From assembly GCF_016653405.1 (NCBI RefSeq), contig NZ_NHSN01000001.1:62001-126000 (forward strand): a stretch of DNA of 64,000 nt, written 5' to 3'. The notes under the pieces are model-generated. The model saw only the letters and a program-made list of their open reading frames with translations. It searched no databases and had not been told where the DNA came from. How positions within the stretch are numbered: the first letter of the stretch is position 1; each line of letters opens with the position of its first letter. The position numbers were made by a program, and so were the translations under genes. Source of the DNA: Halorhodospira halophila. Its GTDB lineage: Bacteria; Pseudomonadota; Gammaproteobacteria; Nitrococcales; Halorhodospiraceae. This document shows, piece by piece, positions 25,468 through 37,311 of the stretch.

Positions 25468-26865
25468 TTACTGTCCCTGGCCCGGGATGCCGCCGCGTGC
25501 CAGCTCCCGAGGGTCCAGCAGGCGCTGCAACTCTGCCTCCGAGAGGTCGGTCATCTCGCGGGCCACCTCGATCACCGGCCGCCCCTCCCGATACGCCTGC
25601 TTGGCGATCTCGGCGCCCTTCTCGTAACCGATCACGGCGTTCAGGGCCGTCACAAGAATCGGGTTGCGGTCCAGAGCGGCGCGCAGGTTGTCCTCGTTAA
25701 CGGTAAACCCGGCAATGGCGTCCTGCCCGAGGACCGTCGACGCGTTGGCGAGAAGATCGATGCTCTGCAGCACGTTGTAGCCGATCACGGGCAGCATGAC
25801 ATTAAGCTGGAAGTTCCCGGACTGGCCCGCCACCGAGACGGTGGTGTCGTTACCCATGACCTGTGCCGCGACCATAGCCACCGACTCCGGGATGACCGGA
25901 TTGACCTTGCCGGGCATGATGCTCGATCCGGGCTGCAGGGCCGGGAGGCTGATTTCGCCCAGCCCCGCCAACGGGCCGCTGTTCATCCAGCGCAGGTCAT
26001 TGGCGATCTTCATCAAAGAGACCGCCACGGTGCGCAATTGTCCGGATAGCTCCACCGCGGCATCCTGGCTCGACAGGGCCTCGAAGCGGTTCGGCGCCGG
26101 GGCGAAGGGTACGCCGCTGGCTTCGGCAAGCCGCCGACAGACCTGCTCACCCAGCTCTGCCGGGGCGTTGATGCCGGTGCCCACGGCGGTGCCCCCCTGG
26201 GCCAGGGCGTGCAGCCTCGGCAGGCCAGCCTCGATGCGGCTGACCCCGTTGCGGATCTGCGCGGCCCAGCCCGAGAGCTCCTGCCCCAGGGTCACCGGCA
26301 TGGCATCCATCAGGTGAGTCCGACCGGTGGTGGTGACATCCTCAAACTCGGTGGCGCGCTGCTCGATGGTGTCCGCCAGTCGGCGCAGTGCCGGCAGCAG
26401 CCGATCGTGAACCTCGAGGGCGGCGCTGACGTGGATTGCCGTCGGGATGACGTCGTTGGAACTCTGCCCCATGTTGACGTGATCGTTGGGGTGGACGGGG
26501 CAGCCCGCCCGGTCACTGGCCAGCCGGGCGATGACCTCGTTGGCGTTCATGTTGCTCGAGGTGCCCGAGCCGGTCTGGAAGACGTCGATGGGGAAATGGT
26601 CGTCGTACTCGCCCCTTGCGACGGCCTCGGCCGCCTCCGCAATGGCTTCGGCGACGGTCGGATCGAGGCCGGAGAGGTCGCGGTTGGCTCGCGCGCAGGC
26701 CGCCTTGATCAGCCCCAGCGCCTGGATGAAGGGCCGCGGCATGGGCTGCCCGCTGATCGGGAAGTTCTGCACCGCACGCTGCGTCTGCGCGCCGTACAGG
26801 GCGTCCGACGGGACCTGGAGTTCACCCATGCTGTCGCGTTCGATCCGGTAACCGTCTTGAGTCAT
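25468..26865 (-). CDS. fumC: Fumarate hydratase class II
   Basis: The 465-aa iron-independent fumarase interconverts fumarate and malate. The superfamily signature GSSIMPGKVNP and the TGRTHLMDA and QTGSGTSSNMN segments are present and full length (E. coli FumC 467). The start at 26865 is supported by GGAGAGAG upstream. The open frame extends 44 codons further but that part overlaps the purB promoter and start. It is divergent from purB, another member of the same superfamily. Confidence 0.95.
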   Translation of the reverse strand: MTQDGYRIERDSMGELQVPSDALYGAQTQRAVQNFPISGQPMPRPFIQALGLIKAACARANRDLSGLDPTVAEAIAEAAEAVARGEYDDHFPIDVFQTGSGTSSNMNANEVIARLASDRAGCPVHPNDHVNMGQSSNDVIPTAIHVSAALEVHDRLLPALRRLADTIEQRATEFEDVTTTGRTHLMDAMPVTLGQELSGWAAQIRNGVSRIEAGLPRLHALAQGGTAVGTGINAPAELGEQVCRRLAEASGVPFAPAPNRFEALSSQDAAVELSGQLRTVAVSLMKIANDLRWMNSGPLAGLGEISLPALQPGSSIMPGKVNPVIPESVAMVAAQVMGNDTTVSVAGQSGNFQLNVMLPVIGYNVLQSIDLLANASTVLGQDAIAGFTVNEDNLRAALDRNPILVTALNAVIGYEKGAEIAKQAYREGRPVIEVAREMTDLSEAELQRLLDPRELARGGIPGQGQ

Positions 26866-26867
26866 AG

Positions 26868-28340
<1,473 letters not shown>

Positions 28341-28366
28341 CCGCTCGCCGCCTCTGCGCCGGGTGC

Positions 28367-28387
28367 GCCGGGCCCTTGCGGCCCGGC
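28367..28387. terminator. Hairpin between purB and nudF
   Basis: An 8-bp perfect stem GCCGGGCC / GGCCCGGC with a 5-nt loop lies 26 nt past the purB stop, between convergent genes. It can act in both directions. There is no T tract on either side, so strength is uncertain. Confidence 0.5.
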
Positions 28388-28422
28388 CCCGGGTGGGCCC
28401 GGTGACGTTGCTGCTCCGGGCG

Positions 28423-29064
28423 CTAGTCGGGATCCTCAGCGGACCAGAGATGGTCCGACCAGGCCCCCTCGGTCCACTCCTCGCGCAGACGACGGCGGTT
28501 GAGAGCCAGCCACTGTAGCGCAATCACCGGCATGGCGGCCCGATAATGGCCCTCTGCCACCTGTCCGATGGCCTCGTCGGCCGGGAGCACATGGGTCCAG
28601 ATATCCTCGTGCTCCTCGTCGAGCCCGTGGACACCGCCGGCTTCACTGGTATCGCAGCGGGCACAGTAAAGCACGACCCGCTCCGTGCTGCCGCCGGGGC
28701 TGGGCAGGTAGTCCGCAATCGGGCGCAGGTCCTCAATGACCACGTTGGCCTCTTCCCGCGCCTCGCGGATGGCCACTGTGCGCGGATCTTCCCCAGGTTC
28801 CGCGATGCCGGCGATGGTCTCGGTGATCCAGGCGCCGCGATTGTCGTCGATGGCCCCGACCCGGAACTGCTCGACCAGGATGACCTCGTCGCGCTCGGGA
28901 TCATAAGGCAGGACGCCAACGGCCAAGCCACGGACCAGACACTCCCGCGTCAACTCGGGCGTCATGCCGCCCTCAAACCTGGCGTGACGCAGACGGATCC
29001 GGTCCAAACGGAGGAACCCCTCATGGCAGGGGTCACGACCGAGGATCTCGAAACGGTGGGCCAT
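28423..29064 (-). CDS. nudF: ADP-ribose pyrophosphatase (Nudix)
   Basis: The 213-aa Nudix hydrolase resembles E. coli NudF. The Nudix box is present as GIAEPGEDPRTVAIREAREE, with the ANVV ending where the consensus has a Gly. LASCL-like shadows in other frames were ignored. LVEQFRVGAID upstream and the APGGSTE-type loop (SPGGSTERV) after the box are typical of ADP-ribose pyrophosphatases. It ends the ten-gene lepA operon, 17 nt after rlmD. Confidence 0.88.
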   Translation of the reverse strand: MAHRFEILGRDPCHEGFLRLDRIRLRHARFEGGMTPELTRECLVRGLAVGVLPYDPERDEVILVEQFRVGAIDDNRGAWITETIAGIAEPGEDPRTVAIREAREEANVVIEDLRPIADYLPSPGGSTERVVLYCARCDTSEAGGVHGLDEEHEDIWTHVLPADEAIGQVAEGHYRAAMPVIALQWLALNRRRLREEWTEGAWSDHLWSAEDPD

Positions 29065-29081
29065 TCCTTTACTCCCTCGAT

Positions 29082-30404
29082 TCAGTCACGGTCGAAAACC
29101 GCGAAGCTCTCGACATGGGCGGTGTGCGGGAACATGTCCATAATACCCGCCGCCTTCAGCCGGAAGCCGTGCTCGGCGACAAGGATCCCGGCATCGCGGG
29201 CCAACGTTGCGGGGCCACAGGAGCAATAGACCACCCGGCTAGCGCCTGTGCCGGCAACCGCGGGAAGAACCTCCTGGGCACCAGAGCGTGGCGGGTCCAG
29301 CAGGACGGCGTCATAGTGTCCCGCCGCCTGTCGGGTGCCCTCCTCGCTGGCGAGATCGGCCACGGCGAAGGAGGCGTCCAGGCCGTTGGTGGCCGCATTC
29401 TCCTCGGCGCGGCGGACCAGTCCCGCCTCGCCCTCGATGCCGGTCACCGCGGCCCCTTCTCGCGCCAACGGCAGCGTGAAGTTGCCCACCCCGCAGAACA
29501 GGTCGAGGATGCGTCTGCCCGGCCGCGGCTGCAGCCATTCCAGAGCCTGCTCGACCATGGCCACGTTGATGGGGGCATTGACCTGCGTGAAGTCCGTGGG
29601 TAAGAACGCCACTTCGACATCGTAGGGCGGCAGGGCGTAGCTTAGGTCCAGCGCCGACTGCGGCGCCACCGGCGTCACCGTGGATTCATCCCCCGGCTGA
29701 CGGAGGATGGCCAGGCCGGTGGCTGCGGCAAACTCACTCAGCCGATCCAGATCGCTGTCTGTGAGCGGCGCCAGGTGGCGCAGCACCAGCGCCGCGCGCG
29801 CGTCCCCGCAGGCTACCTCGATCTGGGGAATGCGGTCCGGGATCGACAGGGAGCCGACCAGACTGGCCAGGTCCTGCATGCGCTCACCCACCCGCGGGTC
29901 GAGCACCGGACAACTGTCCACCGGCGCCACGAGCGGGCTGTGCTTCTCGCGGAAGCCGACTAGCACCCCACCCTTCTTAGGCACGTGCTTGACGGCTAGC
30001 CTCGCCTTGCGCCGGTACCCCCAGACCGGCCCGGTCAGCGGTGCCAGACGCTGCTCCGGTTCGACACCACCGATGCGCTGTAGCTGCTCGAGCAGGACCC
30101 GTTCCTTGTGGGCGATCTGCGCCTCCGGGGGAAGATGCTGCAGCGCGCACCCGCCGCAGGTGCCGAAATGGTCACAATGCGGTGCGATCCGCTCGGCCGC
30201 CGGCTCGAGAATCTCGATCGCCGTCGCCTCGGCCCGTTGACGGCGCAGCTTGGTATACCGGTAGCGAACCCGCTCGCCCGGCAGGGCGAAATCGACGAAA
30301 ACCGGCCGCCCCTGGGCATCGTGGGTGATCCCGCGCCCCTCGTGGGCCATGCCCTCGATACGGGCCTCCACCGGCTCGCGGGACATACGCCGTTTACGCC
30401 CCAC
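29082..30404 (-). CDS. rlmD: 23S rRNA (uracil-1939-C5) methyltransferase
   Basis: The 440-aa SAM-dependent RNA methyltransferase has an N-terminal TRAM domain (about 10-70). The [4Fe-4S] cysteines are 77, 83 and 86 (HCDHFGTCGGC) with a fourth near 165 (DSCPVLD). The C-terminal Rossmann domain includes LDLFCGVGNFTLPLA, LDPPRSG and the nucleophile motif VYCSCGP. The GTG at 30404 is chosen because GGAGG lies 6 nt upstream; an in-frame ATG six codons later lacks an SD. It overlaps the exonuclease gene by 11 bp. Confidence 0.92.
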   Translation of the reverse strand: MGRKRRMSREPVEARIEGMAHEGRGITHDAQGRPVFVDFALPGERVRYRYTKLRRQRAEATAIEILEPAAERIAPHCDHFGTCGGCALQHLPPEAQIAHKERVLLEQLQRIGGVEPEQRLAPLTGPVWGYRRKARLAVKHVPKKGGVLVGFREKHSPLVAPVDSCPVLDPRVGERMQDLASLVGSLSIPDRIPQIEVACGDARAALVLRHLAPLTDSDLDRLSEFAAATGLAILRQPGDESTVTPVAPQSALDLSYALPPYDVEVAFLPTDFTQVNAPINVAMVEQALEWLQPRPGRRILDLFCGVGNFTLPLAREGAAVTGIEGEAGLVRRAEENAATNGLDASFAVADLASEEGTRQAAGHYDAVLLDPPRSGAQEVLPAVAGTGASRVVYCSCGPATLARDAGILVAEHGFRLKAAGIMDMFPHTAHVESFAVFDRD

Positions 30405-31167
30405 GCCAGGCCTCCAGGAAGCTGCTCAGGTGGGGACGATCGGTGGCTTCCAACGCCGCAGCCACCCGGTCGGTCTCGCGCTGGTAGTCTTCGCGGTCCA
30501 GGGCGCCGCGGAAGTACTGGAAGCGCAGGTATAGCAAATAGGTATTGAGCACGTCGGTCTCGCAGTAGTTGCGCACCGCCTCGATCTCGCCCCGGGCGAC
30601 GGCATCGGCTACCGCGCCGCCGGTCATGCCCATCTTGCCGGGCAGACCGCAGAGCGTGGCCACCTCGTCCAGCGGTGCGGCACCCCGCATCTGGAACGAG
30701 GAGAGGACGTCCATCAGATCGAGGTGGCGATCATGATAGCGGTTGAGGTAGTTGTTGAAACGGAAGGCTCGATCGTTGTCGCCCGTCTCCCAGTAACGCG
30801 GCGCACTGACCCCATTGATCAGAGCGCGATGGTGCAGCACGGGGATATCGAAGCCATTGCCGTTCCAGGAGACCAGATTGGGCACATAGCGATCGAGTCC
30901 CTCGAAGAAGCGTTCGAGGAGTATCTGCTCGCCATCCTCCGGGGTGCCCAGTGACCAGACGCGAAAACGGCCCTCGACCAGACCGGCCAGCGAAATGGCC
31001 ACCACCCGGTGCAGGTGCAGTCGCGGGAACTCGTTTCCAGTCTCCTGGCGGCGTCGCGCCGCCATGGCCCGGGAGACATCCGTGTCCTCGAGGCCGTCCA
31101 GACCGTAGACGACCCGGCCGCCGGCCAGGTCGGGAACGGTCTCGATATCAAAGGCGAGCACGTTCAT
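30394..31167 (-). CDS. Predicted 3'-5' exonuclease, PolB-like (DEDD family)
   Basis: The 257-aa protein matches the predicted PolB-type exonuclease family (PF10108). Exo I is FDIETVPD (Asp7, Glu9), Exo II lies in SWNGNGFDIPVL, and Exo III-like YCETDVLNTYLLYL is near residue 187. No polymerase domain is present. Biological substrate is unknown; family members are found beside DNA/RNA metabolism genes. It is embedded in the lepA operon between acpS (18-bp gap) and rlmD (overlap), with a good SD (GGGAGA). Confidence 0.87.
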   Translation of the reverse strand: MNVLAFDIETVPDLAGGRVVYGLDGLEDTDVSRAMAARRRQETGNEFPRLHLHRVVAISLAGLVEGRFRVWSLGTPEDGEQILLERFFEGLDRYVPNLVSWNGNGFDIPVLHHRALINGVSAPRYWETGDNDRAFRFNNYLNRYHDRHLDLMDVLSSFQMRGAAPLDEVATLCGLPGKMGMTGGAVADAVARGEIEAVRNYCETDVLNTYLLYLRFQYFRGALDREDYQRETDRVAAALEATDRPHLSSFLEAWRGA

Positions 31168-31185
31168 CGTTTCTCTCCCTGTCGA

Positions 31186-31566
31186 TCAGCCGGTTACGAG
31201 GACCACGAAGGCAACGGCGTACTCCCGCTCGTCGCTGAGGCTCAGGGCTGCCTCATTCACCCGCAGGGCTGCGGCCCGCTCGGCGGCGGCGCCGTGGAAG
31301 CGCAGCGAGGGCTTGCCCCGGGCATCGTGGACCACCTCAAGATCGCGCAGCGTCACCCCATCGCTCAGCCCGGTGCCCAGGGCCTTGGAGGCAGCCTCCT
31401 TGGCAGCGAATCGGCGCGCCAGGAACGCCGCGGTACCGCCGGACTCTTGGAAGCCTTGCAGTTCGCCCGGCGCCAGAACACGCCGGGCGAGTCGCTCACC
31501 GTGGCGCTCCAGTGCACGCTCCAGTCGCACCACGGCCACAATGTCCGTACCAATGCCGGCAATCAT
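31186..31566 (-). CDS. acpS: Holo-ACP synthase
   Basis: The 126-aa enzyme transfers 4'-phosphopantetheine from CoA to apo-ACP. GIGTDIV (metal-binding Asp8) and [16 protein letters not shown] (Glu of the second metal motif) are intact. The ATG overlaps the pdxJ TGA (ATGA), the conserved pdxJ-acpS arrangement. Confidence 0.95.
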   Translation of the reverse strand: MIAGIGTDIVAVVRLERALERHGERLARRVLAPGELQGFQESGGTAAFLARRFAAKEAASKALGTGLSDGVTLRDLEVVHDARGKPSLRFHGAAAERAAALRVNEAALSLSDEREYAVAFVVLVTG

Positions 31567-32300
31567 GCCGCCGCCGACCGCATGAGCCGCTTCATCTCCG
31601 CCACGGCCGGCGCCAGCCCCTCGAAGACCGCGCGGGCGACAATGGCATGGCCGATGTTCAGTTCGGCCATGGCCGGGAGTGCCGCTACCGGCTCCACGTT
31701 ATGGTAGTGCAGACCATGCCCGGCATTGACCTGCAGTCCGGCATCACGGGCCCGTAACGCCGCCGTCCGCAGGCGCTCGAGTTCGCGGCCCTGCGTAGCG
31801 GCATCCGGGGCATCGGCGTAAGCACCGGTGTGGAGTTCGATCACCGGGGCCCCGGCGGTCGCCGCGGCATCGATCTGGGCCGGATCGGGGTCGATGAACA
31901 GCGACACCCGGATGCCGGCCTCGCCCAGGCTGCGGCAAGCCTGCTCCAGGCGCTGCACATCCCCGGCAACGTCGAGGCCACCCTCGGTGGTCAACTCGGC
32001 GCGCCGTTCCGGCACCAGGCAGCAATCCGCCGGACCCAGCCGCGAGGCGATCCCGATCATCTCGTCGGTAACCGCCATTTCCAGGTTGACCCGGGTCTGC
32101 GTATGCCGCTGCAGCTCCTCCACGTCACGGTCCTGAATGTGCCGGCGATCCTCGCGCAGGTGGACCGTGATCGCATCCGCCCCTCCGCGCTCGGCCTCCG
32201 CCGCGGCGTGAAGGATGTCAGGGTAGCGTGTGCCGCGCGCCTGACGCAGCGTAGCCACATGATCGATATTGACACCGAGTTGAATTTGCCCCGTGGACAT
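31563..32300 (-). CDS. pdxJ: Pyridoxine 5'-phosphate synthase
   Basis: The 245-aa TIM-barrel enzyme condenses deoxyxylulose 5-phosphate with 3-amino-2-oxopropyl phosphate. [36 protein letters not shown] and [12 protein letters not shown] are family-diagnostic. ATG at 32300 with GGGAG upstream is preferred over an upstream in-frame ATG at 32327 that overlaps recO. Confidence 0.96.
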   Translation of the reverse strand: MSTGQIQLGVNIDHVATLRQARGTRYPDILHAAAEAERGGADAITVHLREDRRHIQDRDVEELQRHTQTRVNLEMAVTDEMIGIASRLGPADCCLVPERRAELTTEGGLDVAGDVQRLEQACRSLGEAGIRVSLFIDPDPAQIDAAATAGAPVIELHTGAYADAPDAATQGRELERLRTAALRARDAGLQVNAGHGLHYHNVEPVAALPAMAELNIGHAIVARAVFEGLAPAVAEMKRLMRSAAA

Positions 32301-32323
32301 AGGTCTCCCAGAAAGCCGTCCCA

Positions 32324-33028
32324 TCAACCGCGCAGCGATCGGAACATCTCGCGACTGCGCAACCGGCGCCCACCCAGATGTCGATGGAGCACCGCCCGCA
32401 TCAGCCGCCGCGCCTCGCTGCGCACCGGTTCTTGCGACAAACCCTGCCCCTCCGTGGCTGCCAGTGCCAGCAGTGTAGCCCCCCGGACCTCCACGCCGCC
32501 CTCGCCCGTGCCCGCAGGCTCAGCGCCCCGCTCCGGGGTGTAGCGGTAGGCGGACTGCGGCACAACCGGCCGGCCGAGGACGTCCGTTTCCAGCTCCATG
32601 CCGTAGCCGCTCTCCTCCAGGAGCGCGAGCTCGAAGCGCCGCAGTGCGGGCTCCGCATCATCCCCAGCCAGACAATCGACGGCGATAGCGTAACGCTCCC
32701 AGGTCAGCGGGTGCGGGTCCTCCCGCCGGGTCAACGCCAGCAGGAGCTCAGCCATGTAAAACCCACACGCCAGCGCCCCACCACGCAACGCATAGCCGCG
32801 TCCGGCTTGCTCGACTTCGGTCAGGGTCTTGAGGTCGCCGCGGCCTTTCCAGACGACCTGAAGCGGGATAAAAGGCTCAAGCTGCCCGCTCCACCCCCGT
32901 CGCCGCACCCCGTTGGCAACTGCACCGATACGCCCGTGCTCGCGGCTGAACAGTTCGACCAGGGTGCTGCTCTCGCGGAAGGCTCGCCGATGAAGCACCC
33001 AGGCCGGCTGCCCCTGCGCGGTATCCAT
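32324..33028 (-). CDS. recO: DNA repair protein RecO
   Basis: The 234-aa RecF-pathway protein has the N-terminal OB fold ([21 protein letters not shown]) and a helical C-terminal domain. RecO loads RecA on SSB-coated gaps together with RecR. Its ATG abuts the era TGA (TGAATG), consistent with coupled translation. Confidence 0.93.
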   Translation of the reverse strand: MDTAQGQPAWVLHRRAFRESSTLVELFSREHGRIGAVANGVRRRGWSGQLEPFIPLQVVWKGRGDLKTLTEVEQAGRGYALRGGALACGFYMAELLLALTRREDPHPLTWERYAIAVDCLAGDDAEPALRRFELALLEESGYGMELETDVLGRPVVPQSAYRYTPERGAEPAGTGEGGVEVRGATLLALAATEGQGLSQEPVRSEARRLMRAVLHRHLGGRRLRSREMFRSLRG

Positions 33029-33946
33029 TCAATCCGTGTAACCGAGCTCGTCGAGCGCCCGCCGATCGTTCGTCCACTGCTCCTTGACCTTGGTCCAGAG
33101 CTCCAGGTGGACCCGTTCGCCGAGCATATTCTCCATCTGCAACCGGGCGCTGCGACCGATTTTCTTGAGTCGTTCGCCCCCGCGTCCGATCACGATGGGT
33201 TTCTGCCCCTCGGTCTCGACCCAGATGACCGCCGATAGCCGGGTCATACCCTCCTCGCGATGGAGCTGCTCGATCTGCACCGTGGTGGTGTAGGGAAGTT
33301 CGTCGCCGAGATTGAGCATGAGCTGTTCGCGGACTAACTCACCGAGGCGAAAGCCGAGGTCCCGGTCGGTGATCTGGTCGGCCGGGAACAGGGGTGGCCC
33401 CGCCGGAAGCTGCTGGATGATCTCCTGCTCGAGGGCATCGAGATTCTCTTTCCGGGTAGCCGATACCGGCACCAGCGCCGCGAATTCCCGTTGCGCGGCC
33501 AACCACTCCAGATGTGGTAAAAGCAGCCGTTTGTCCTGGACCCGGTCAACCTGATTCACCGCCGCAATGACAGGGGCGTCGACCTCGGTGAGGCGTTCCA
33601 GGACCCTCTGGTCGTCATCCTTCCACTCTGTTCCGCGGACGACGAAGACGACCACATCGATATCTTCCAGCGCGCTGTGGGCGGCCCGGTTGAGCTGGCG
33701 ATTCAGGGCACGCTTGGCGGATTGGTGCATGCCCGGCGTATCGACCAGCACCGTCTGGGATCCGGGGCGATTGAGAACGCCCAGGATACGGTGCCGAGTG
33801 GTCTGTGGCTTGCGCGTGACGATGCTCACCTTCTCGCCGAGCAAGGCGTTGAGCAGCGTCGATTTACCGACATTGGGCCGACCGACCAGTGCGCACAGCC
33901 CGCTGTGCTCGAGCGTCGCAATCGCCTCGGTTGATCCATTACTCAT
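33029..33946 (-). CDS. era: GTPase Era
   Basis: The 305-aa GTPase assists 16S rRNA maturation and 30S assembly. G1 GRPNVGKST is at residues 22-30, G3 DTPG and G4 NQVD follow, and the C-terminal KH domain carries VIGRGGERLKKIG. ATG at 33946 lies inside the end of rnc (8-bp overlap) with GGAGG upstream. The long open frame upstream is an rnc shadow. Confidence 0.96.
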   Translation of the reverse strand: MSNGSTEAIATLEHSGLCALVGRPNVGKSTLLNALLGEKVSIVTRKPQTTRHRILGVLNRPGSQTVLVDTPGMHQSAKRALNRQLNRAAHSALEDIDVVVFVVRGTEWKDDDQRVLERLTEVDAPVIAAVNQVDRVQDKRLLLPHLEWLAAQREFAALVPVSATRKENLDALEQEIIQQLPAGPPLFPADQITDRDLGFRLGELVREQLMLNLGDELPYTTTVQIEQLHREEGMTRLSAVIWVETEGQKPIVIGRGGERLKKIGRSARLQMENMLGERVHLELWTKVKEQWTNDRRALDELGYTD

Positions 33947-34643
33947 GGCCGGAGCCTCCTCCTTCCGCCGACTCGGCGCCGATCTCGACGAGCATCGCCT
34001 CGGCGGCGCGCTGCTCGGCCTGCCTGCGGCTGCCGGCCTCACCGACCGTTTTCTGCTCGCTGTCGCTGAGTCGGCACTCGACCTGAAAGCGCTGATGGTG
34101 GGCTCGTCCGCGGACATCCAGCACCTGGTAGCCGGGCAGGGGACGGCGCGTCGACTGCAGAACCTCCTGCAGGCGAGTCTTGGGGTCCTTGAGCACCGCC
34201 TGCTCCGGCAAGCTCTCCAGTCGCGGACGATACAAGCCGATGATGACTTGCGACGCGGTCTCGAAGCCCGCGTCCAGGTAGACCGCGCCGAACACCGCCT
34301 CCAGGGCATCGGCCAGGATGGAGTCACGCCGGTGGCCGCCGCTCTTGAGTTCGCCGCCGCCCAGGCGAAGATGGTCACCCAGTTCTATGTCCCGCGCGAT
34401 GGCCGCTAGGCTGGAGCGATTGACCAGGCTCGCGCGCAACCGCGACAGCGTACCCTCGCTATCGCCCGGGCGCCGGTGGAATACCTCGTGGGCGATGACG
34501 AAGTTCAGCACCGAGTCGCCCAGGAATTCCAGGCGTTCATTGTGGCGGCCGCCGGCACTGCGGTGCGTGACCGCCTCCTGGAGGCGGTCAAGTTCCCGGA
34601 ACCGGTGATCGAGCCGCTGTTGCAGGCGTTCGAGATCGGACAT
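33939..34643 (-). CDS. rnc: Ribonuclease III
   Basis: The 234-aa double-strand-specific RNase processes rRNA precursors and mRNAs. The signature NERLEFLGDS includes catalytic Glu39 and Asp43; ILADALEAVFGA supplies the second acidic pair. A C-terminal dsRNA-binding domain (about 155-225) ends with AEQRAAEAML. It follows lepB by 3 nt. Confidence 0.96.
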   Translation of the reverse strand: MSDLERLQQRLDHRFRELDRLQEAVTHRSAGGRHNERLEFLGDSVLNFVIAHEVFHRRPGDSEGTLSRLRASLVNRSSLAAIARDIELGDHLRLGGGELKSGGHRRDSILADALEAVFGAVYLDAGFETASQVIIGLYRPRLESLPEQAVLKDPKTRLQEVLQSTRRPLPGYQVLDVRGRAHHQRFQVECRLSDSEQKTVGEAGSRRQAEQRAAEAMLVEIGAESAEGGGSGHE

Positions 34644-34646
34644 GGG

Positions 34647-35408
34647 TTATTCGATCCGCTGGCCAATGCGATCCCAGGCGATCCCGCCCTCCTCGCTGTC
34701 CCAACTCATCCAGATCAGGAACGCGCGCCCGGCCAGGTAGTCGTCCGACACCGGGCCCCACATCCGGCTGTCGGCACTGCGATCCCGGTTATCCCCGACA
34801 GTGAAGTACTTACCCTCGGGGACCGTGTACGTGAAATCCGCCGACTGGGAAGCCGGATGGTGGAGGATGGTGTATTCGCGACCGGAGACCCGCTCCGTGC
34901 GCAGGACCGAGGGTTGGTCCGGGTCAGCGCCTGGGCCGGCGTAGCGCTCCTGCCCTTCCTGCTCCAGGCGCTCACCGTTAACGTAGAACGTCCGATCCTG
35001 ATACCGAATCTCGTCCCCAGGCAGGCCGATGACTCGCTTGATGTAGTCCTGGCCCGGGTCAACGGGATAGCGGAACACGGCCACCTCGCCCCGCTCCGGC
35101 TCGCCATCCCCGAACAGGCGGCTGCGCAGGACGGGCAGACGGATGCCGTAGGAGGCCTTATTGACCAGGATGAAATCGCCGGCCTGCAGCGTGGGGAGCA
35201 TCGAACCGGAGGGGATGCGGAACGGCTCGGCCACGAACGAGCGAACCAGCAACACGATCAGGATGATCGGAAAAAGCGAGCGCGGCAGATCGATATACCA
35301 CGGGTCGCGGTCACGATCGATATTCTCGCGGTGACGCAGCCACCGATCCCAGCCCCACACCAGGCCGGTGAGCAGGGTCAGCACAACAAGGAGGATTTCA
35401 AAGTTCAT
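34647..35408 (-). CDS. lepB: Signal peptidase I
   Basis: The 253-aa inner-membrane protease removes signal peptides of Sec and Tat substrates. Two N-terminal membrane helices (about 3-20 and 43-60) are followed by the catalytic Ser69 in PSGSMLPTL and the general-base Lys124 in YIKRVIGLPGD. The GDNRDRSADSR box is present. It starts 9 nt after lepA. Confidence 0.96.
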   Translation of the reverse strand: MNFEILLVVLTLLTGLVWGWDRWLRHRENIDRDRDPWYIDLPRSLFPIILIVLLVRSFVAEPFRIPSGSMLPTLQAGDFILVNKASYGIRLPVLRSRLFGDGEPERGEVAVFRYPVDPGQDYIKRVIGLPGDEIRYQDRTFYVNGERLEQEGQERYAGPGADPDQPSVLRTERVSGREYTILHHPASQSADFTYTVPEGKYFTVGDNRDRSADSRMWGPVSDDYLAGRAFLIWMSWDSEEGGIAWDRIGQRIE

Positions 35409-35417
35409 GGGCGCCCA

Positions 35418-37217
35418 CTAATCCTTTGAGTCATCGACCCGCAGCACGGCAAGGAAGGCATCCTGCGGGATCTCCACCTTGCCGACCTGCTTCATGCGCT
35501 TCTTGCCCTCCTTCTGTTTCTCGAGGAGCTTGCGCTTGCGGCTCGCATCCCCGCCGTAGCACTTGGCGGTGACGTTCTTGCGCATCGCCTTGACGGTGCT
35601 GCGTGCAATGATCTGCCCGCCAATGGCCGCCTGTATGGCCACCTCGAACATCTGCCTCGGGATGATCTCCTTGAGCCGCTCCACCAGGGCCCGGCCGCGG
35701 TGGTAGGAGTGATCCCGGTGGACGATATTCGACAGCGCATCCACGCGGTCGCCGTTGATCAGGACATCGAGCTTGACCAGATCGTCGGCCTGAAAACGCT
35801 TGAGTTCGTAATCGAAGGAAGCGAAACCACGCGTCGCCGACTTGAGGCGGTCGAAGAAATCGAGGACCACCTCGCTGAGCGGCATCTCGTAGACTAGCGA
35901 GATCTGCTGGCCAACGTACTGCATCTCTTTCTGGACGCCCCGCTTCTCCTCGCAGAGGGCGAGGACGTTGCCGACGTACTCCTGGGGCACCAGGATGCTT
36001 GCCTCGATGATCGGCTCCTGGATCTCCTCGATCTCCGCGTTCGGCGGCAGATTCGCCGGGTTGTCGATCTCCAGCTCCTGCCCGTCGCGGGTGATCACGT
36101 GGTGGACCACGGTCGGTGCGGTCGTGACCAGGTCCAGATCGTACTCCCGCTCGAGCCTCTCCTGGATGATCTCCATGTGGAGCATGCCAAGGAACCCCAC
36201 GCGGAAACCGAAGCCCAGTGCCTGGGAGTTTTCGGGCTCGTAGTTCAATGCGGCGTCGTTGAGCCGTAGCTTGCCAAGGGCGGTGCGCAGCGCCTCGAAG
36301 TCGTCGGAGCTGGTGGGGAAGAGACCGGCGAATACACGCGGCTGGACCTGCTTGAAACCGGGCACCGGCGTTGCGGCTGGCTCCTGAGCGCGCGTGAGGG
36401 TGGCACCAACCGGCGCACCGTCGATGTCCTTGATGCCTGCGACCACATAGCCGACCTGCCCGGTACCGAGCCGGTCCTGCGGGGTGCGTTTAGGGGTGAA
36501 GATGCCCAGATCATCCACCTGAAATTCGCGGTCCGTGGCCATCACGCGGATCCGGTCCCCCTTGCGCAGTTCGCCGTCGAAGATCCGGGCCAGGCACACC
36601 ACGCCGAGGTAGTTATCGAACCAGGAGTCCATGATTAAGGCCTTGAGCGGCGCGTCGGCCTGCCCCTTCGGCGGCGGCACCCGTTGGACCAGGGCCTCGA
36701 GCAGATCCTCGACCCCCTCACCGGTCTTGGCGCTGACCATCAGCGCCTCGGCCCCGTCCAGCCCAATGATTTCCTCGATCTGCTCGAGCACCTCCTCAGG
36801 CTCCGCCGACGGCAGGTCGATCTTGTTGAGCACCGGGATGATCTCCAGGTCCTGCTCGAGGGCCGTATAGCAGTTGGCGACGCTCTGGGCCTCGACCCCC
36901 TGGGAGGCATCGACCACCAGCAGTGCTCCCTCGCACGCGGCCAGCGAACGAGATACCTCGTAGGAGAAGTCCACGTGGCCCGGGGTATCGATGAAGTTCA
37001 GCTCGTAGACCTGCCCGTCCCGCGCGTGGTACTTCAGCGACACGCTCTGCGCCTTGATAGTGATGCCTCGTTCGCGCTCAAGGTCCATGGAATCCAGGAC
37101 CTGGTCGCGGCTCTCGCGCTCGCTCAGCGTCCCGGCGACCTGAATGAATCGATCCGAGAGCGTGCTCTTGCCGTGATCGATGTGGGCGATGATCGAGAAG
37201 TTGCGGATATTCTCCAT
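35418..37217 (-). CDS. lepA: Elongation factor 4 (back-translocase)
   Basis: The 599-aa translational GTPase is the same length as E. coli LepA. G1 [11 protein letters not shown]3 DTPGHVDF and G4 NKIDLPSA are in order, followed by the LepA-specific C-terminal domain ending in [17 protein letters not shown] at 37217 matches the family start ([17 protein letters not shown]). It is the first gene of the tightly spaced run to nudF. Confidence 0.96.
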   Translation of the reverse strand: MENIRNFSIIAHIDHGKSTLSDRFIQVAGTLSERESRDQVLDSMDLERERGITIKAQSVSLKYHARDGQVYELNFIDTPGHVDFSYEVSRSLAACEGALLVVDASQGVEAQSVANCYTALEQDLEIIPVLNKIDLPSAEPEEVLEQIEEIIGLDGAEALMVSAKTGEGVEDLLEALVQRVPPPKGQADAPLKALIMDSWFDNYLGVVCLARIFDGELRKGDRIRVMATDREFQVDDLGIFTPKRTPQDRLGTGQVGYVVAGIKDIDGAPVGATLTRAQEPAATPVPGFKQVQPRVFAGLFPTSSDDFEALRTALGKLRLNDAALNYEPENSQALGFGFRVGFLGMLHMEIIQERLEREYDLDLVTTAPTVVHHVITRDGQELEIDNPANLPPNAEIEEIQEPIIEASILVPQEYVGNVLALCEEKRGVQKEMQYVGQQISLVYEMPLSEVVLDFFDRLKSATRGFASFDYELKRFQADDLVKLDVLINGDRVDALSNIVHRDHSYHRGRALVERLKEIIPRQMFEVAIQAAIGGQIIARSTVKAMRKNVTAKCYGGDASRKRKLLEKQKEGKKRMKQVGKVEIPQDAFLAVLRVDDSKD

Positions 37218-37253
37218 GCGTTGCTCGGTCCTGCCTTGTCGCCGGTTCCAACC

Positions 37254-37287
37254 AAAAAGAAAAGCGCCACCCGCGTGCGGGCGGCGC
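37254..37287 (-). terminator. Rho-independent terminator of the rpoE-mucD operon
   Basis: Read on the minus strand, an 11-bp imperfect stem (GCGCCGCCCGC / GCGGGTGGCGC, one mismatch) with a 2-nt centre is followed by a T-rich run (TTTTCTTTTT). It lies 25 nt after the mucD stop and separates it from lepA. Confidence 0.88.
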
Positions 37288-37311
37288 CCACATTCTACTC
37301 GTTTCGAGGCC